A stretch of 5,876 nt of DNA. It comes from Phycisphaerales bacterium. GTDB taxonomy: Bacteria > Planctomycetota > Phycisphaerae > Tepidisphaerales > Tepidisphaeraceae. The DNA lies in the NCBI GenBank assembly GCA_028288905.1, contig JAQGHJ010000366.1:1-5876 (forward strand), read 5' to 3'. Of this stretch, positions 1-5,750 are shown in pieces. Position 1 is the stretch's first letter. Every line of letters starts with the position of its first letter. The notes below the pieces were generated by a model. The model ran no database searches and had not been told where the DNA came from. It saw only the letters and a program-made list of their open reading frames with translations. The translations under genes were made by a program, and so were the position numbers.

Positions 1-576
1 GTGGGCGACGAGATGCCGACGGACGCGGCCGCCTCGCCGGCCGCCCTCGCCCACCCCGGGTACGAGGGCCGGGCGGTGTTTTTGTCGGCCGCCGACGCGG
101 TGATCGCCGGGCCGAAGGTGAAGGTCGAGCCGCGGAATCCCGGCGAGGCCGCCGCGGCCGCCGCCGGCAAGCGGAAGAAGAGCGACGGCGTCGACCCCGC
201 CCACCGGCTGCCCGACTTCGTCGTCCGCGGCTGGACGACCCCCGACGACTCGGCCGAGTGGTCGTTCGACTGCCCCAAGGCCGGGGCGTACGTCGTCACG
301 TTCGACTGCCTCGCCGCCCCGTCGTGGTCCCAAGGGAAGCGGTCGGAGGCGGCCCGGCTCGCGGTGTCGGCCGGTGCGGAAGCGGTCCCCGCCGACGTCT
401 CGGACCTCGGCGGCGGGCACCGCGTGGGGTTCCAGCTGGTCGACGTTGCCCGGCTCACCCTGCCGGCCGGCCCCGTCACGCTCCGCGTCGCCCCGCGTGG
501 CGAGAAGCAGAGCGGGCTGCCGGCGATCCGCAGCGTCCGGCTGTACCCGGCCGACGCCGCGGAACCGCCGCGTTGA
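1..576 (+). CDS. C-terminal part of a protein with a CBM6-like beta-sandwich domain (5' end outside window)
   Basis: The frame is open from the first base to a TGA at 574-576, so the first GTG is probably an internal Val codon and the true start lies upstream. The visible 191 residues follow the pattern of carbohydrate-binding-like (CBM6/DUF5077-type) domains found at the C-terminus of many secreted planctomycete proteins. There is an opening FLSAADAVI strand (residues 27-35), then GWTTPDDSAEWSFDCPKAGAY (about 77-97), then a strand-rich region, then LPAGPVTLRVAP (about 154-165) and a closing IRSVRLYP. That order is what I see; the family name is recalled, not searched. A low-complexity Ala/Lys insert (about residues 48-62, including AAAAAAGKRKK) interrupts the domain between its first two strands. 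No catalytic residues are visible, and any enzyme module would lie off the left edge. The gene converges on the epimerase gene with a 21-base gap. An unrelated beta-sandwich domain remains possible. Confidence 0.7.
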   Translation: MGDEMPTDAAASPAALAHPGYEGRAVFLSAADAVIAGPKVKVEPRNPGEAAAAAAGKRKKSDGVDPAHRLPDFVVRGWTTPDDSAEWSFDCPKAGAYVVTFDCLAAPSWSQGKRSEAARLAVSAGAEAVPADVSDLGGGHRVGFQLVDVARLTLPAGPVTLRVAPRGEKQSGLPAIRSVRLYPADAAEPPR

Positions 577-597
577 CCCGCCGGCCACCCCCGTCGT

Positions 598-1437
598 TCA
601 CGCCCCGGCCACCGCGATGCCGCGGTCGGCGCACAGCTTCCTCAGCGCCCGCACCGCCACCCCGAACAGCTCCGGCCCGGTCTCGCCGTGCGAGTGCCCG
701 GCCACCTTCAGGTGCGGCTCCATCGTCACGAACCCGCGGTACCCACCCGCGTACGCGTCGGCCAGGATTGGCCCGATCTGCCCGTCCCCCTCGCCCGGCG
801 GGACGACGTGCCCGTCCGACATCCGGGCGTCCTTGATGTGGATGTGGACGGTGTACGGCTTCAGCAGTTCCCAGTTGGCCAGCGGGTCCTCGTGCACCTG
901 CACGAAGTTGGCGAAGTCGAAGGCGGTCCGCAGCTTGGGCGAGTCGACGCCGGCCATCAGGGTTCGGCACCGCGCGCCGGTGTCGCCGAAGATGCCCTTC
1001 TCGTTCTCGTGGACGAGCGTGACCGGCCGGCCGGCAAGGTACGCGCACTTCTGCTTGAACCGGTCGATCACCTCGTCCCCGATCGGGTCGATCGGCCCCT
1101 TCCCCTCGCCGCCGGCCGGGTAATAGCTGAACACCCGGACGAACGGCGCCCCGAAGTACTCGGCGATGTCGACGGCCCGCTTGAACCGGTCGAAGTGCGC
1201 CGGCCACGGCTGGTCGATCGCGACCTTGCCGATCGGCGACCCGATCGAGATCACCCCGAGCCCGTTCGCCGCCAGCTTCGACTTGATCTCGGCCCTGAGC
1301 GCGTCATCGAAGTCCATGACGTTCTTGCCCGCCACCCCGCGGAGTTCGAAGTGGGACACGCCGTTGGCGACGCAGGTGGCGATCTGGTCGTCGAGGTTCG
1401 GGCCGATCTCGTCGGCGAACGCGCTGAGTTGGAGCAT
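598..1437 (-). CDS. Sugar phosphate isomerase/epimerase (xylose isomerase-like TIM barrel)
   Basis: The protein has 279 residues, a normal length for this family of cytosolic, metal-dependent TIM-barrel enzymes that interconvert keto sugars or sugar phosphates. Family signatures appear in order: LSAFADEIG at 4-12 (first strand), HFELRGV at 29-35, LVHENEKGIFGD at 141-152, AFDFANFVQVHEDP at 172-185, HIHIKDA at 198-204 and GFVTMEPHL at 235-243. The likely metal and catalytic ligands are Glu144 or Glu146, Asp174, His200 and Glu240. The substrate cannot be read from the sequence; tagatose-3-epimerase-like or inosose-type chemistry are both possible. I chose the ATG at 1437 because the family begins directly with the first barrel strand. 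The longer open frame upstream, to 1560, adds only an Arg/Pro-rich stretch encoded by the triplet-repeat tract. No convincing Shine-Dalgarno precedes the ATG. Its upstream neighbour on the same strand, rpsD, ends in a terminator, so this gene needs its own promoter, which I could not identify. Confidence 0.9.
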   Translation of the reverse strand: MLQLSAFADEIGPNLDDQIATCVANGVSHFELRGVAGKNVMDFDDALRAEIKSKLAANGLGVISIGSPIGKVAIDQPWPAHFDRFKRAVDIAEYFGAPFVRVFSYYPAGGEGKGPIDPIGDEVIDRFKQKCAYLAGRPVTLVHENEKGIFGDTGARCRTLMAGVDSPKLRTAFDFANFVQVHEDPLANWELLKPYTVHIHIKDARMSDGHVVPPGEGDGQIGPILADAYAGGYRGFVTMEPHLKVAGHSHGETGPELFGVAVRALRKLCADRGIAVAGA

Positions 1438-1705
1438 GGGCCGGATGGTGGGGGACGGCGGTGGGGGCGTCAAGTCGTGGCGGCGGCGGAGGAGGCGGCG
1501 GCGGAGGCGGCGGACGCACGACAGGTTCCTAGGGCCGGAGCTCCTTAACAACATCGCCACCTTCTACGACCCGACTAATGAGGTGAGGTGGACGCCTCCT
1601 AAGTCGCCGCCGCACAGGAATGCCACGTTGCCTACGCCTTGGTACGGCCGCAGTCCTGTCCGTCTCCGATTCCCTGCCCCGTGCCCACTGCACCCCACCG
1701 GCCCA
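1438..1705. other. Intergenic region between rpsD terminator and epimerase start
   Basis: About 270 bases with no credible gene. The part next to the epimerase (1438-1520) is G-rich on the + strand and contains the GGC/GGA tract. The remainder is of mixed composition and noticeably less GC-biased than the coding regions. It must contain the epimerase promoter on the minus strand, but I see no convincing -35/-10 pair. No tRNA fold was recognised. Confidence 0.6.
1479..1514. repeat. GGC/GGA trinucleotide tract
   Basis: Twelve consecutive triplets, all GGC or GGA, occur without interruption on the + strand. On the minus strand, which is the sense strand of the epimerase 5' region, the tract is a pyrimidine-rich TCC/GCC run about 40 bases upstream of the chosen ATG. 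The closely spaced GG pairs on the + strand could support a two-layer G-quadruplex; this is inference. The tract accounts for the spurious Arg-rich extension of the epimerase frame. Confidence 0.85.
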
Positions 1706-1741
1706 CCAAATAAACAACCCCCTGCTCTCGCAAGGGGTTGT
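1706..1741 (-). terminator. Rho-independent terminator of rpsD
   Basis: On the minus strand an 8-bp stem, ACAACCCC paired with GGGGTTGT (1734-1741 with 1714-1721), continues past one mismatch into a 3-bp TGC/GCA helix closed by a four-base loop. It is followed by a U-rich run, TTATTTGG. The hairpin begins about 29 bases after the rpsD stop codon, the classic position. The + strand side has a weaker T run, so termination in that direction is less likely. Confidence 0.85.
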
Positions 1742-1770
1742 CGCTGTTCTTGAGGGTCAGGCAGCTTCGA

Positions 1771-2367
1771 TCAGCGGTAAAACTCGATGATCAGGTTCAT
1801 GTTCACCTCGAACGGCACGTCCTCGGCCGTCGGCAGGGCGTTGATCTTGCCGGTGAGGGTGGACGGGTTCCACTCGAGCCAGCCCGGGACGTTGTGCCCG
1901 ACGACCTGCTCCATGTTGTCGCGGATCACCTTGTGGGTCCGCTCCTTGAACGTGATCGTGTCGCCCGGCTTCACGGTCGCGCTGGCGATGTCGGTCTTGC
2001 GGCCGTTCAGCAGCACGTGGCCGTGGTTCACGACCTGACGGGTCTGCCAGATGGTGCGGCCGACGCCGAGCCGGCGGCAGACGTTGTCCAGCCGGGTCTC
2101 CAGCAACTGCATCATCGTGTTGCCGGTGTTGCCCTTGGACTTCTTGGCGATATCGAAGAACCGGCGGAACTGCTTTTCCAGCATCCCGTAGTGGTAGCGG
2201 AGCTTCTGCTTCTCGACGAGGCGGACCCCGTACTCCGTGCTCCGGCGGCCGCGGTACCCGTGCATGCCGGGCAGCGTCAACTCGCGGGCGGTGTGCTTGG
2301 GGATATCGACGATCGGGACGCCGACGCGGCGGGACAGACGAACCTTCGGTCCGGTGTAACGGCCCAT
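1771..2367 (-). CDS. rpsD: 30S ribosomal protein S4
   Basis: S4 is a primary 16S rRNA-binding protein that nucleates assembly of the 30S 5' domain, and in several bacteria it also represses translation of its own mRNA. The protein has 198 residues, typical for the family. It opens with MGRYTGPKVRLSRR and carries the conserved EYGVRLVEKQKLR block (45-57) followed by YGMLEKQFRRFF (60-71). The S4 RNA-binding domain spans about 88-150, with LETRLDNVCRRLG and VVNHGHVLLNGRK, and the protein ends in LIIEFYR. The N-terminal region has no cysteines, so this is the zinc-free form of S4; the only Cys is residue 97. The ATG at 2367 is fixed by the family N-terminus; the frame reads further upstream only as leader sequence. 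A weak AGCAGG is the only Shine-Dalgarno-like sequence. The gene stands alone between its own promoter and terminator, away from rpsM, rpsK and rpoA, which often accompany it elsewhere. Confidence 0.98.
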   Translation of the reverse strand: MGRYTGPKVRLSRRVGVPIVDIPKHTARELTLPGMHGYRGRRSTEYGVRLVEKQKLRYHYGMLEKQFRRFFDIAKKSKGNTGNTMMQLLETRLDNVCRRLGVGRTIWQTRQVVNHGHVLLNGRKTDIASATVKPGDTITFKERTHKVIRDNMEQVVGHNVPGWLEWNPSTLTGKINALPTAEDVPFEVNMNLIIEFYR

Positions 2368-2610
2368 GGAACCTGCTCGACTTTCTACCGACGGGGCCGG
2401 TTTCCCTCGCGGGGCGCGGGACGAACGGTCAGTCGGCTCAGGACATGCGCGGCGGCCGCTTCGTGCCCGTCGCCCCACCGGCCGGCTTGGCTCGGGAGGG
2501 GACGGTGGCGGACGTCTGACGCGCTCGGTCCCGCGCCGGCATGGTCTTGAGGCATGCCGGCCGGGTTCCCACCCGGGCGGACCGATAGCCGGTCCGCGCC
2601 GCCGGGCGGG
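2368..2610 (-). promoter_or_regulatory. Long structured 5' leader of rpsD (candidate S4 autoregulatory RNA)
   Basis: About 240 bases separate the predicted transcription start from the rpsD ATG, with no credible gene. Near its 5' end three perfect hairpins abut exactly: an 8-bp stem at 2577-2584/2590-2597 with a 5-base loop, a 6-bp stem at 2561-2566/2571-2576 with a 4-base loop, and a 7-bp stem at 2536-2542/2554-2560 with an 11-base loop. The pairings are read directly. That the leader binds S4 is an inference from the known autoregulation of S4 in E. coli and Bacillus. I do not recognise either of those published folds here. Confidence 0.5.
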
Positions 2611-2616
2611 GGGAGG

Positions 2617-2644
2617 AGTATAGCGGGATGGCGGGGGAGCACAA
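2617..2644 (-). promoter_or_regulatory. Sigma-70-type promoter of rpsD
   Basis: On the minus strand TTGTGC (2639-2644) is followed after 16 bases by TATACT (2617-2622), preceded by GC. The -10 box matches the TATAAT consensus at five of six positions and stands out in a very GC-rich region. It would start transcription near 2610, just before the three hairpins of the rpsD leader. Gemmata-type sigma factor preferences are assumed to be standard. Confidence 0.6.
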
Positions 2645-2681
2645 GGCGGGCGGCGGGATCCGGACGTGATCGGGACGACGG

Positions 2682-2951
2682 GGTATGGAGCCCCGAAGGG
2701 GCGGAAGCCCCATAGCCCAGGGTGATGGCCGGGCGGGACGCCCGGACGAACCCTGGGTTCACGATCCCATCCAATATCGGAGCCCCGAAGGGGCGAAAGA
2801 GCAGGCGGGCGTTGAAGGCCGAGGCCCGCCGGCTCTTTCGCCCCTTCGGGGCTCCGCTCAATTGCCCAACTAAACCCAAGGTTCCCTCCCGGCCTGTGGC
2901 CGGTCGGTCACCCTGGGCTATGGTGCTTCCGCCCCTTCGGGGCTCCATACC
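2682..2951. repeat. Two-unit inverted-repeat element with nested hairpins (GAGCCCCGAAGGGGC family)
   Basis: Two copies of a unit of about 120 bases face each other. The outer arms, 2682-2725 and 2908-2951, are complementary at 43 of 44 positions. The inner arms, 2778-2810 and 2824-2856, match at 32 of 33 around a 13-base loop. The segments between them (2726-2777 and 2857-2907) have diverged but keep nearly the same length. Each unit can also fold by itself: TATGG/CCATA encloses a GCCCC-GAA-GGGGC hairpin, next an AGCCCAGGGT/ACCCTGGGTT helix encloses a CCGG-type hairpin, then a second GCCCC-GAA-GGGGC hairpin follows. Outer-arm similarity weakly continues (7 of 10) into the ligase stop codon. 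No transposase is encoded. It looks like a non-autonomous, multicopy intergenic repeat, possibly also acting as a transcription boundary between ligase and rpsD. Confidence 0.85.
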
Positions 2952-2960
2952 GCTTCGTCA

Positions 2961-4793
2961 CTAAACGACGTCGAACAGCGTGGGCTCGGACGCCGCGTCG
3001 GCTCTTTTCGCCCGTGCCTTTCGGACTGGTGGCGTCGACGGCTTGGCCGCGGCTTCCACGTTGGAGTCTGACTCCGGGGCACCGTCCGCCCCCCCGCCCT
3101 CCGCCTTGGCAAAGTTCGGCAGGCTCTCGTAGATCTCCGCCACCCGGGTCAGCCGGTCGGCGTCCTCAGGCCGCTTGTCCCACCGGACCCGCTTGATCCG
3201 CGGGAACCGCATCGCGAACCCGCCGGCGTGCCGCTTGCTCACCTGGATCTGGTCGCACGCGATCTCCAGCACGACCTGCGGCTTCACCTGCCGCACCCGA
3301 CCGAACTGCTTGACCGTCAGCTCGGTGAACAGCTCCGTGAGCTTGGCGATCTCCTCGTCGGTCACGCCGCTGAACGCCTTGCCGACGTTCACGATCCGCG
3401 CGCCGTCGGTGCCCGGCTCGCCGTCCCACACGCCGAACGTGTAGTCGCTCAGCGAGTTCCGCCGCTTGCCGTGCCCGGTCTCGGCGGCCGTCACCACGCA
3501 GTCGAGCGTCGGCAGGTGGGTCTTGAGCTTGAACCAGACCTGCCCGCGGCGGCCGGGCGAGTAGACGCTCGTCGGGTCCTTGACGATGATCCCCTCGTTC
3601 CGCCGGCCGCGGGCGGCGTCGAACGCGGCGGCGATCTGCTCGGCCGCGATCACCTCCGCCTGCGCCAGCGTCGGCACGGCGTCCCCGCACGCCGCCTCCA
3701 GCACCGGGCGGCGGTCGGCCAGCGGCTCCTCCATCACCAGCCGCCCGTCCCGGTACAACACGTCGAACGCGATGAACGCGCACGGGTGGGCCGCCAGCAC
3801 CGCGGGCGACGGGTTCTTCCGCCCGAGCCGCTTCTGGAGTTGGCCGAACGGCAGCACCTGCCCGTTCGCGTACGGGACGATCTCGCCGTCGAGCAGCACG
3901 TCGCCATCGAGTTGCTTCGCTTGGGCAACGACTTCCGGGAACGCTTCGTCGATCCGGTCGAGCGTGCGGGTATAGATCGCGACGCGGGCGTCGCCGCCGC
4001 TGCCGGACTTGTGCACCTGCGCCCGGATGCCGTCGAGCTTGTCCTCGGCCCGGAACGCCCTTCCTTCCAACACCTCGGCCAGCTCCTCGGCCGACTCCCG
4101 AGGCGTCGCCAGCATGAACTGCACCGGGTGGAACAGCTTGAACGCCGCCGTCGCCATCTGTCCGTGCCTCGCCAGCACGGCCACCTCGCCGAGGTCGCCG
4201 ACGAGCAGCTGGCACCGCTGCACCTGCTGCGGCGTGGCCTCGAACGTGACCGCGACGGCGGCCTGCAGCACGCCTTCCTGCACGCCGGTGCGGAGGTCGC
4301 CGAAGATGATCTTGCCGAGGTACGCGGCCTCGCGGTTCGTCCGGGCCCGCGACAGAAGGGCGACGAGCGCCTCCCGCTTCGCCTCCCGCTTGCCGACGGC
4401 GGCCACAGCGTCGAACCCGGCGGCGATCTCCCGGAGCGTCAGCGGCTCGGCCGCCGCCGGCACCGGGTTGCGGCGGCGGGTCTCCCACACCAAAGCCAGC
4501 GCCTCGCCGATCTCGCCGGCCTTGACTGACAGCGCGTGCAGTTCGTCGGCGTCGACGCTCACGACGGCCGTCACCGCGTCCCGCATGGCGGCCCCGCCGA
4601 CGTTCAGCACCCGCTCGTCGGTCGCGGCGAACGCCCGCCCGGCCGCGTACCGGACGGCCAGCCGCAGGTCCGCGTCCTCGCCCATCCCGCGGAAGTAGTC
4701 GGCCAACATCGCCTGCTTCTGGAGCTTCTTCGTGGTGGCCGCGGCCGCGTCGTTCACCTCGGCGAAGCGGAGCAGGGTGGCGTGGGGGTTCAC
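2961..4793 (-). CDS. ATP-dependent DNA ligase
   Basis: The enzyme seals nicks in duplex DNA through a lysyl-AMP intermediate. The 610-residue protein has an N-terminal helical DNA-binding domain (about 1-225), then the adenylation domain with motif I EDKLDGIR (nucleophile Lys252), motif III LLDGEIV (Glu304), motif IIIa AFDVLY (about 342-347), motif IV NEGIIVKD (Glu400) and motif V WFKLK (Lys422, Lys424). The OB-fold domain follows, with motif VI-like RFPRIKRVRWDK (529-540). The last 45 or so residues are a low-complexity charged tail ending in PTLFDVV. I chose the GTG at 4793 because the sequence before it, back to a TTG at 4859, is translated inverted repeat. The core is of ordinary length and complete. 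No Ku, polymerase, nuclease or Lhr-like helicase gene is present nearby, so the sequence does not reveal which repair pathway it serves. The adenosyltransferase lies upstream on the same strand, 130 bases away. Confidence 0.95.
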   Translation of the reverse strand: MNPHATLLRFAEVNDAAAATTKKLQKQAMLADYFRGMGEDADLRLAVRYAAGRAFAATDERVLNVGGAAMRDAVTAVVSVDADELHALSVKAGEIGEALALVWETRRRNPVPAAAEPLTLREIAAGFDAVAAVGKREAKREALVALLSRARTNREAAYLGKIIFGDLRTGVQEGVLQAAVAVTFEATPQQVQRCQLLVGDLGEVAVLARHGQMATAAFKLFHPVQFMLATPRESAEELAEVLEGRAFRAEDKLDGIRAQVHKSGSGGDARVAIYTRTLDRIDEAFPEVVAQAKQLDGDVLLDGEIVPYANGQVLPFGQLQKRLGRKNPSPAVLAAHPCAFIAFDVLYRDGRLVMEEPLADRRPVLEAACGDAVPTLAQAEVIAAEQIAAAFDAARGRRNEGIIVKDPTSVYSPGRRGQVWFKLKTHLPTLDCVVTAAETGHGKRRNSLSDYTFGVWDGEPGTDGARIVNVGKAFSGVTDEEIAKLTELFTELTVKQFGRVRQVKPQVVLEIACDQIQVSKRHAGGFAMRFPRIKRVRWDKRPEDADRLTRVAEIYESLPNFAKAEGGGADGAPESDSNVEAAAKPSTPPVRKARAKRADAASEPTLFDVV

Positions 4794-4805
4794 GGGGGAT
4801 GGTAG

Positions 4806-4916
4806 GCAGAGGGGAAGAGTAGAAGAGGGGAAGTAGGCAGTGAGGAGGGAAGGCGACAATGCCGGAGGCCCTCGCCTTTTCCTGCCTACTTCCCTTCTTC
4901 CTCTCCTCCCCTCTGC
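4806..4916. repeat. Polypurine/polypyrimidine inverted repeat between ligase and adenosyltransferase genes
   Basis: On the + strand 4806-4855 is almost pure purine and 4873-4916 is its pyrimidine-rich inverse, with perfect runs at both ends of the stem (GCAGAGGGGA with its complement, and GGGAAGTAGGCAG with its complement) and an imperfect middle. The motif GTAGGC recurs: at 4802 and 4833 on +, and on minus at 4884-4889, 4922-4927 and 4929-4934. The repeat fills nearly the whole 130-base gap. Read along the minus strand it starts 8 bases after the adenosyltransferase stop codon and ends 12 bases before the ligase GTG, so a transcript would carry a large hairpin there. No poly-U follows it. 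Confidence 0.8.
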
Positions 4917-4923
4917 CCGACGC

Positions 4924-5565
4924 CTACCGCCTACTCGTCCAGGGGATGTCGGCCACGCCGCAGCGGTGGTTGCACAACCGGGCGAGGACGAACAGCCAGT
5001 CGCTCAGGCGGTTGAGGTACGTCAGGACGATCGACGGGACCGGGCGGTCCATGGCGAAGTCGACGAGCAGCCGCTCGGCCCGGCGGCAGACGGTGCGTGC
5101 CAGGTGCAGCCGAGCGGCCGCCTCGGTCCCCCCGGGCAGGACGAATGTGCGGAGCGGCGGCAGCTCGGCCTCGGCGGCGTCGATCCCCATCTCCAGCCGG
5201 GACACCATCTGCTCGTCCAGCGGCGGCAGGTTCGCCTTGTGCGGGTTCTCGTCCGGGGTTGCCAGGTGTGACCCGACCGTGAACAGGTCGGCCTGCACCG
5301 CCCGCAGCGGGCCGACGAGGTCGGCGAGCGGGTCGGGGGCGGGCGGGTCGGCGACCGCGCCGGCGGCTGGGGGGATCATCGGGTGGCCGGCATTGGCGGC
5401 CGCCCCGGCCCCGACGGCCCCGACGGCCCCGACGGCCAGCCCGATCGCGGCGTTCAGCTCGTCGACGGTCCCGTAACACTCGATCCGCCGGTCGGACTTG
5501 CGGACCCGGCTCCCGCCGATGAGCCCCGTCGACCCGTCGTCGCCGGTCTTGGTGTAGATCTTCAT
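4924..5565 (-). CDS. pduO: PduO-type cob(I)alamin adenosyltransferase
   Basis: The enzyme transfers the adenosyl group of ATP to cob(I)alamin, making coenzyme B12 in the cytosol. The protein has 213 residues. Family motifs are TKTGDDGSTGL at 5-15 (ATP-binding N-terminus), SDRRIECYGTVDELNAAIG at 24-42, LRAVQADLFTVGSHLATP at 87-104, FVLPGGTEAAARLHLARTVCRRAER at 141-165 and LTYLNRLSDWLFVLAR at 181-196. An expanded Gly/Ala/Pro-rich loop of roughly 25 extra residues sits at about 44-80, between the first and second helices, and comes partly from a 9-bp tandem repeat. The ATG at 5565 gives the standard family start MKIYTKTGD; the frame further upstream is not conserved-looking. The final residues and the stop codon lie within GTAGGC repeat copies. 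The gene is not next to other propanediol or cobalamin genes here, so the symbol denotes the family only. A -10-like TACGAT lies 8 bases before the ATG. Confidence 0.96.
   Translation of the reverse strand: MKIYTKTGDDGSTGLIGGSRVRKSDRRIECYGTVDELNAAIGLAVGAVGAVGAGAAANAGHPMIPPAAGAVADPPAPDPLADLVGPLRAVQADLFTVGSHLATPDENPHKANLPPLDEQMVSRLEMGIDAAEAELPPLRTFVLPGGTEAAARLHLARTVCRRAERLLVDFAMDRPVPSIVLTYLNRLSDWLFVLARLCNHRCGVADIPWTSRR
5407..5437. repeat. 9-bp tandem repeat inside the adenosyltransferase gene
   Basis: The unit GGCCCCGAC on the + strand is repeated three times without change, plus four bases of a fourth copy. Because the unit is three codons long the frame is kept and the protein shows a Gly-Ala-Val run (about residues 46-54). 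It lies at the start of the expanded loop, consistent with growth by replication slippage. Confidence 0.85.
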
Positions 5566-5750
5566 ACGCCGCCATCGTACGGCCGCGGCGGCCGGGACGC
5601 CCGGCAGGGGCGGACGCGCGGGAAACCGGCGGGAGGCGGCGTGCCGCCCGCGGGCAGTTCCAAGCCCGCTGCCGACCGTCGTCCCGCTGCCGGTTAAGGT
5701 CGCGCTAACGCCCGCTGTTCGGGCCGCGGACCGGTAGGATGTCGCCCACC
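5566..5750. promoter_or_regulatory. Divergent intergenic region
   Basis: This 185-base region separates two divergent starts and should hold promoters for both. A -10-like TACGAT (minus, 5574-5579) lies 8 bases before the adenosyltransferase ATG. A -10-like TAGGAT (plus, 5735-5740) lies 10 bases before the ATG at 5751. Neither has a recognisable -35 at standard spacing. No repeat or RNA gene was seen. Confidence 0.35.

Noticed and set aside
688..1548. Long + strand open frame opposite the epimerase
   Set aside because: Antisense shadow; the minus frame holds the full TIM-barrel signature set.
1438..1560. N-terminal extension of the epimerase to an earlier start
   Set aside because: The added residues are Arg/Pro-rich translation of the triplet tract, and the family starts at the first barrel strand.
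1738..2550. + strand open frame opposite rpsD
   Set aside because: Antisense shadow of a definite ribosomal protein gene, with no recognisable motif.
2682..2951. CRISPR-like array of GAGCCCCGAAGGGGC repeats
   Set aside because: The copies are in inverted pairs with irregular spacing and no spacer pattern, and no cas gene is present.
2385..2964. Several overlapping open frames across the repeat element, with peptides such as MEPRRGGS and SPEGAK
   Set aside because: They are translations of the inverted-repeat units themselves, appear on both strands with the same peptide, and have no independent coding signs.
2675..2970. ACGACG present on both sides of the inverted-repeat element as a possible target-site duplication
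   Set aside because: The two copies lie at unequal distances from the repeat ends (2675-2680 and 2965-2970), and the right copy is inside the ligase coding sequence; coincidence is likely in GC-rich DNA.
3228..4529. Long + strand open frame opposite the DNA ligase
   Set aside because: It is the antisense shadow expected in high-GC DNA; the minus strand frame carries all ligase motifs.
4794..4859. N-terminal extension of the ligase to a TTG start
   Set aside because: The extra residues come from the intergenic inverted repeat; a GTG at 4793 lies directly before the conserved N-terminal domain.
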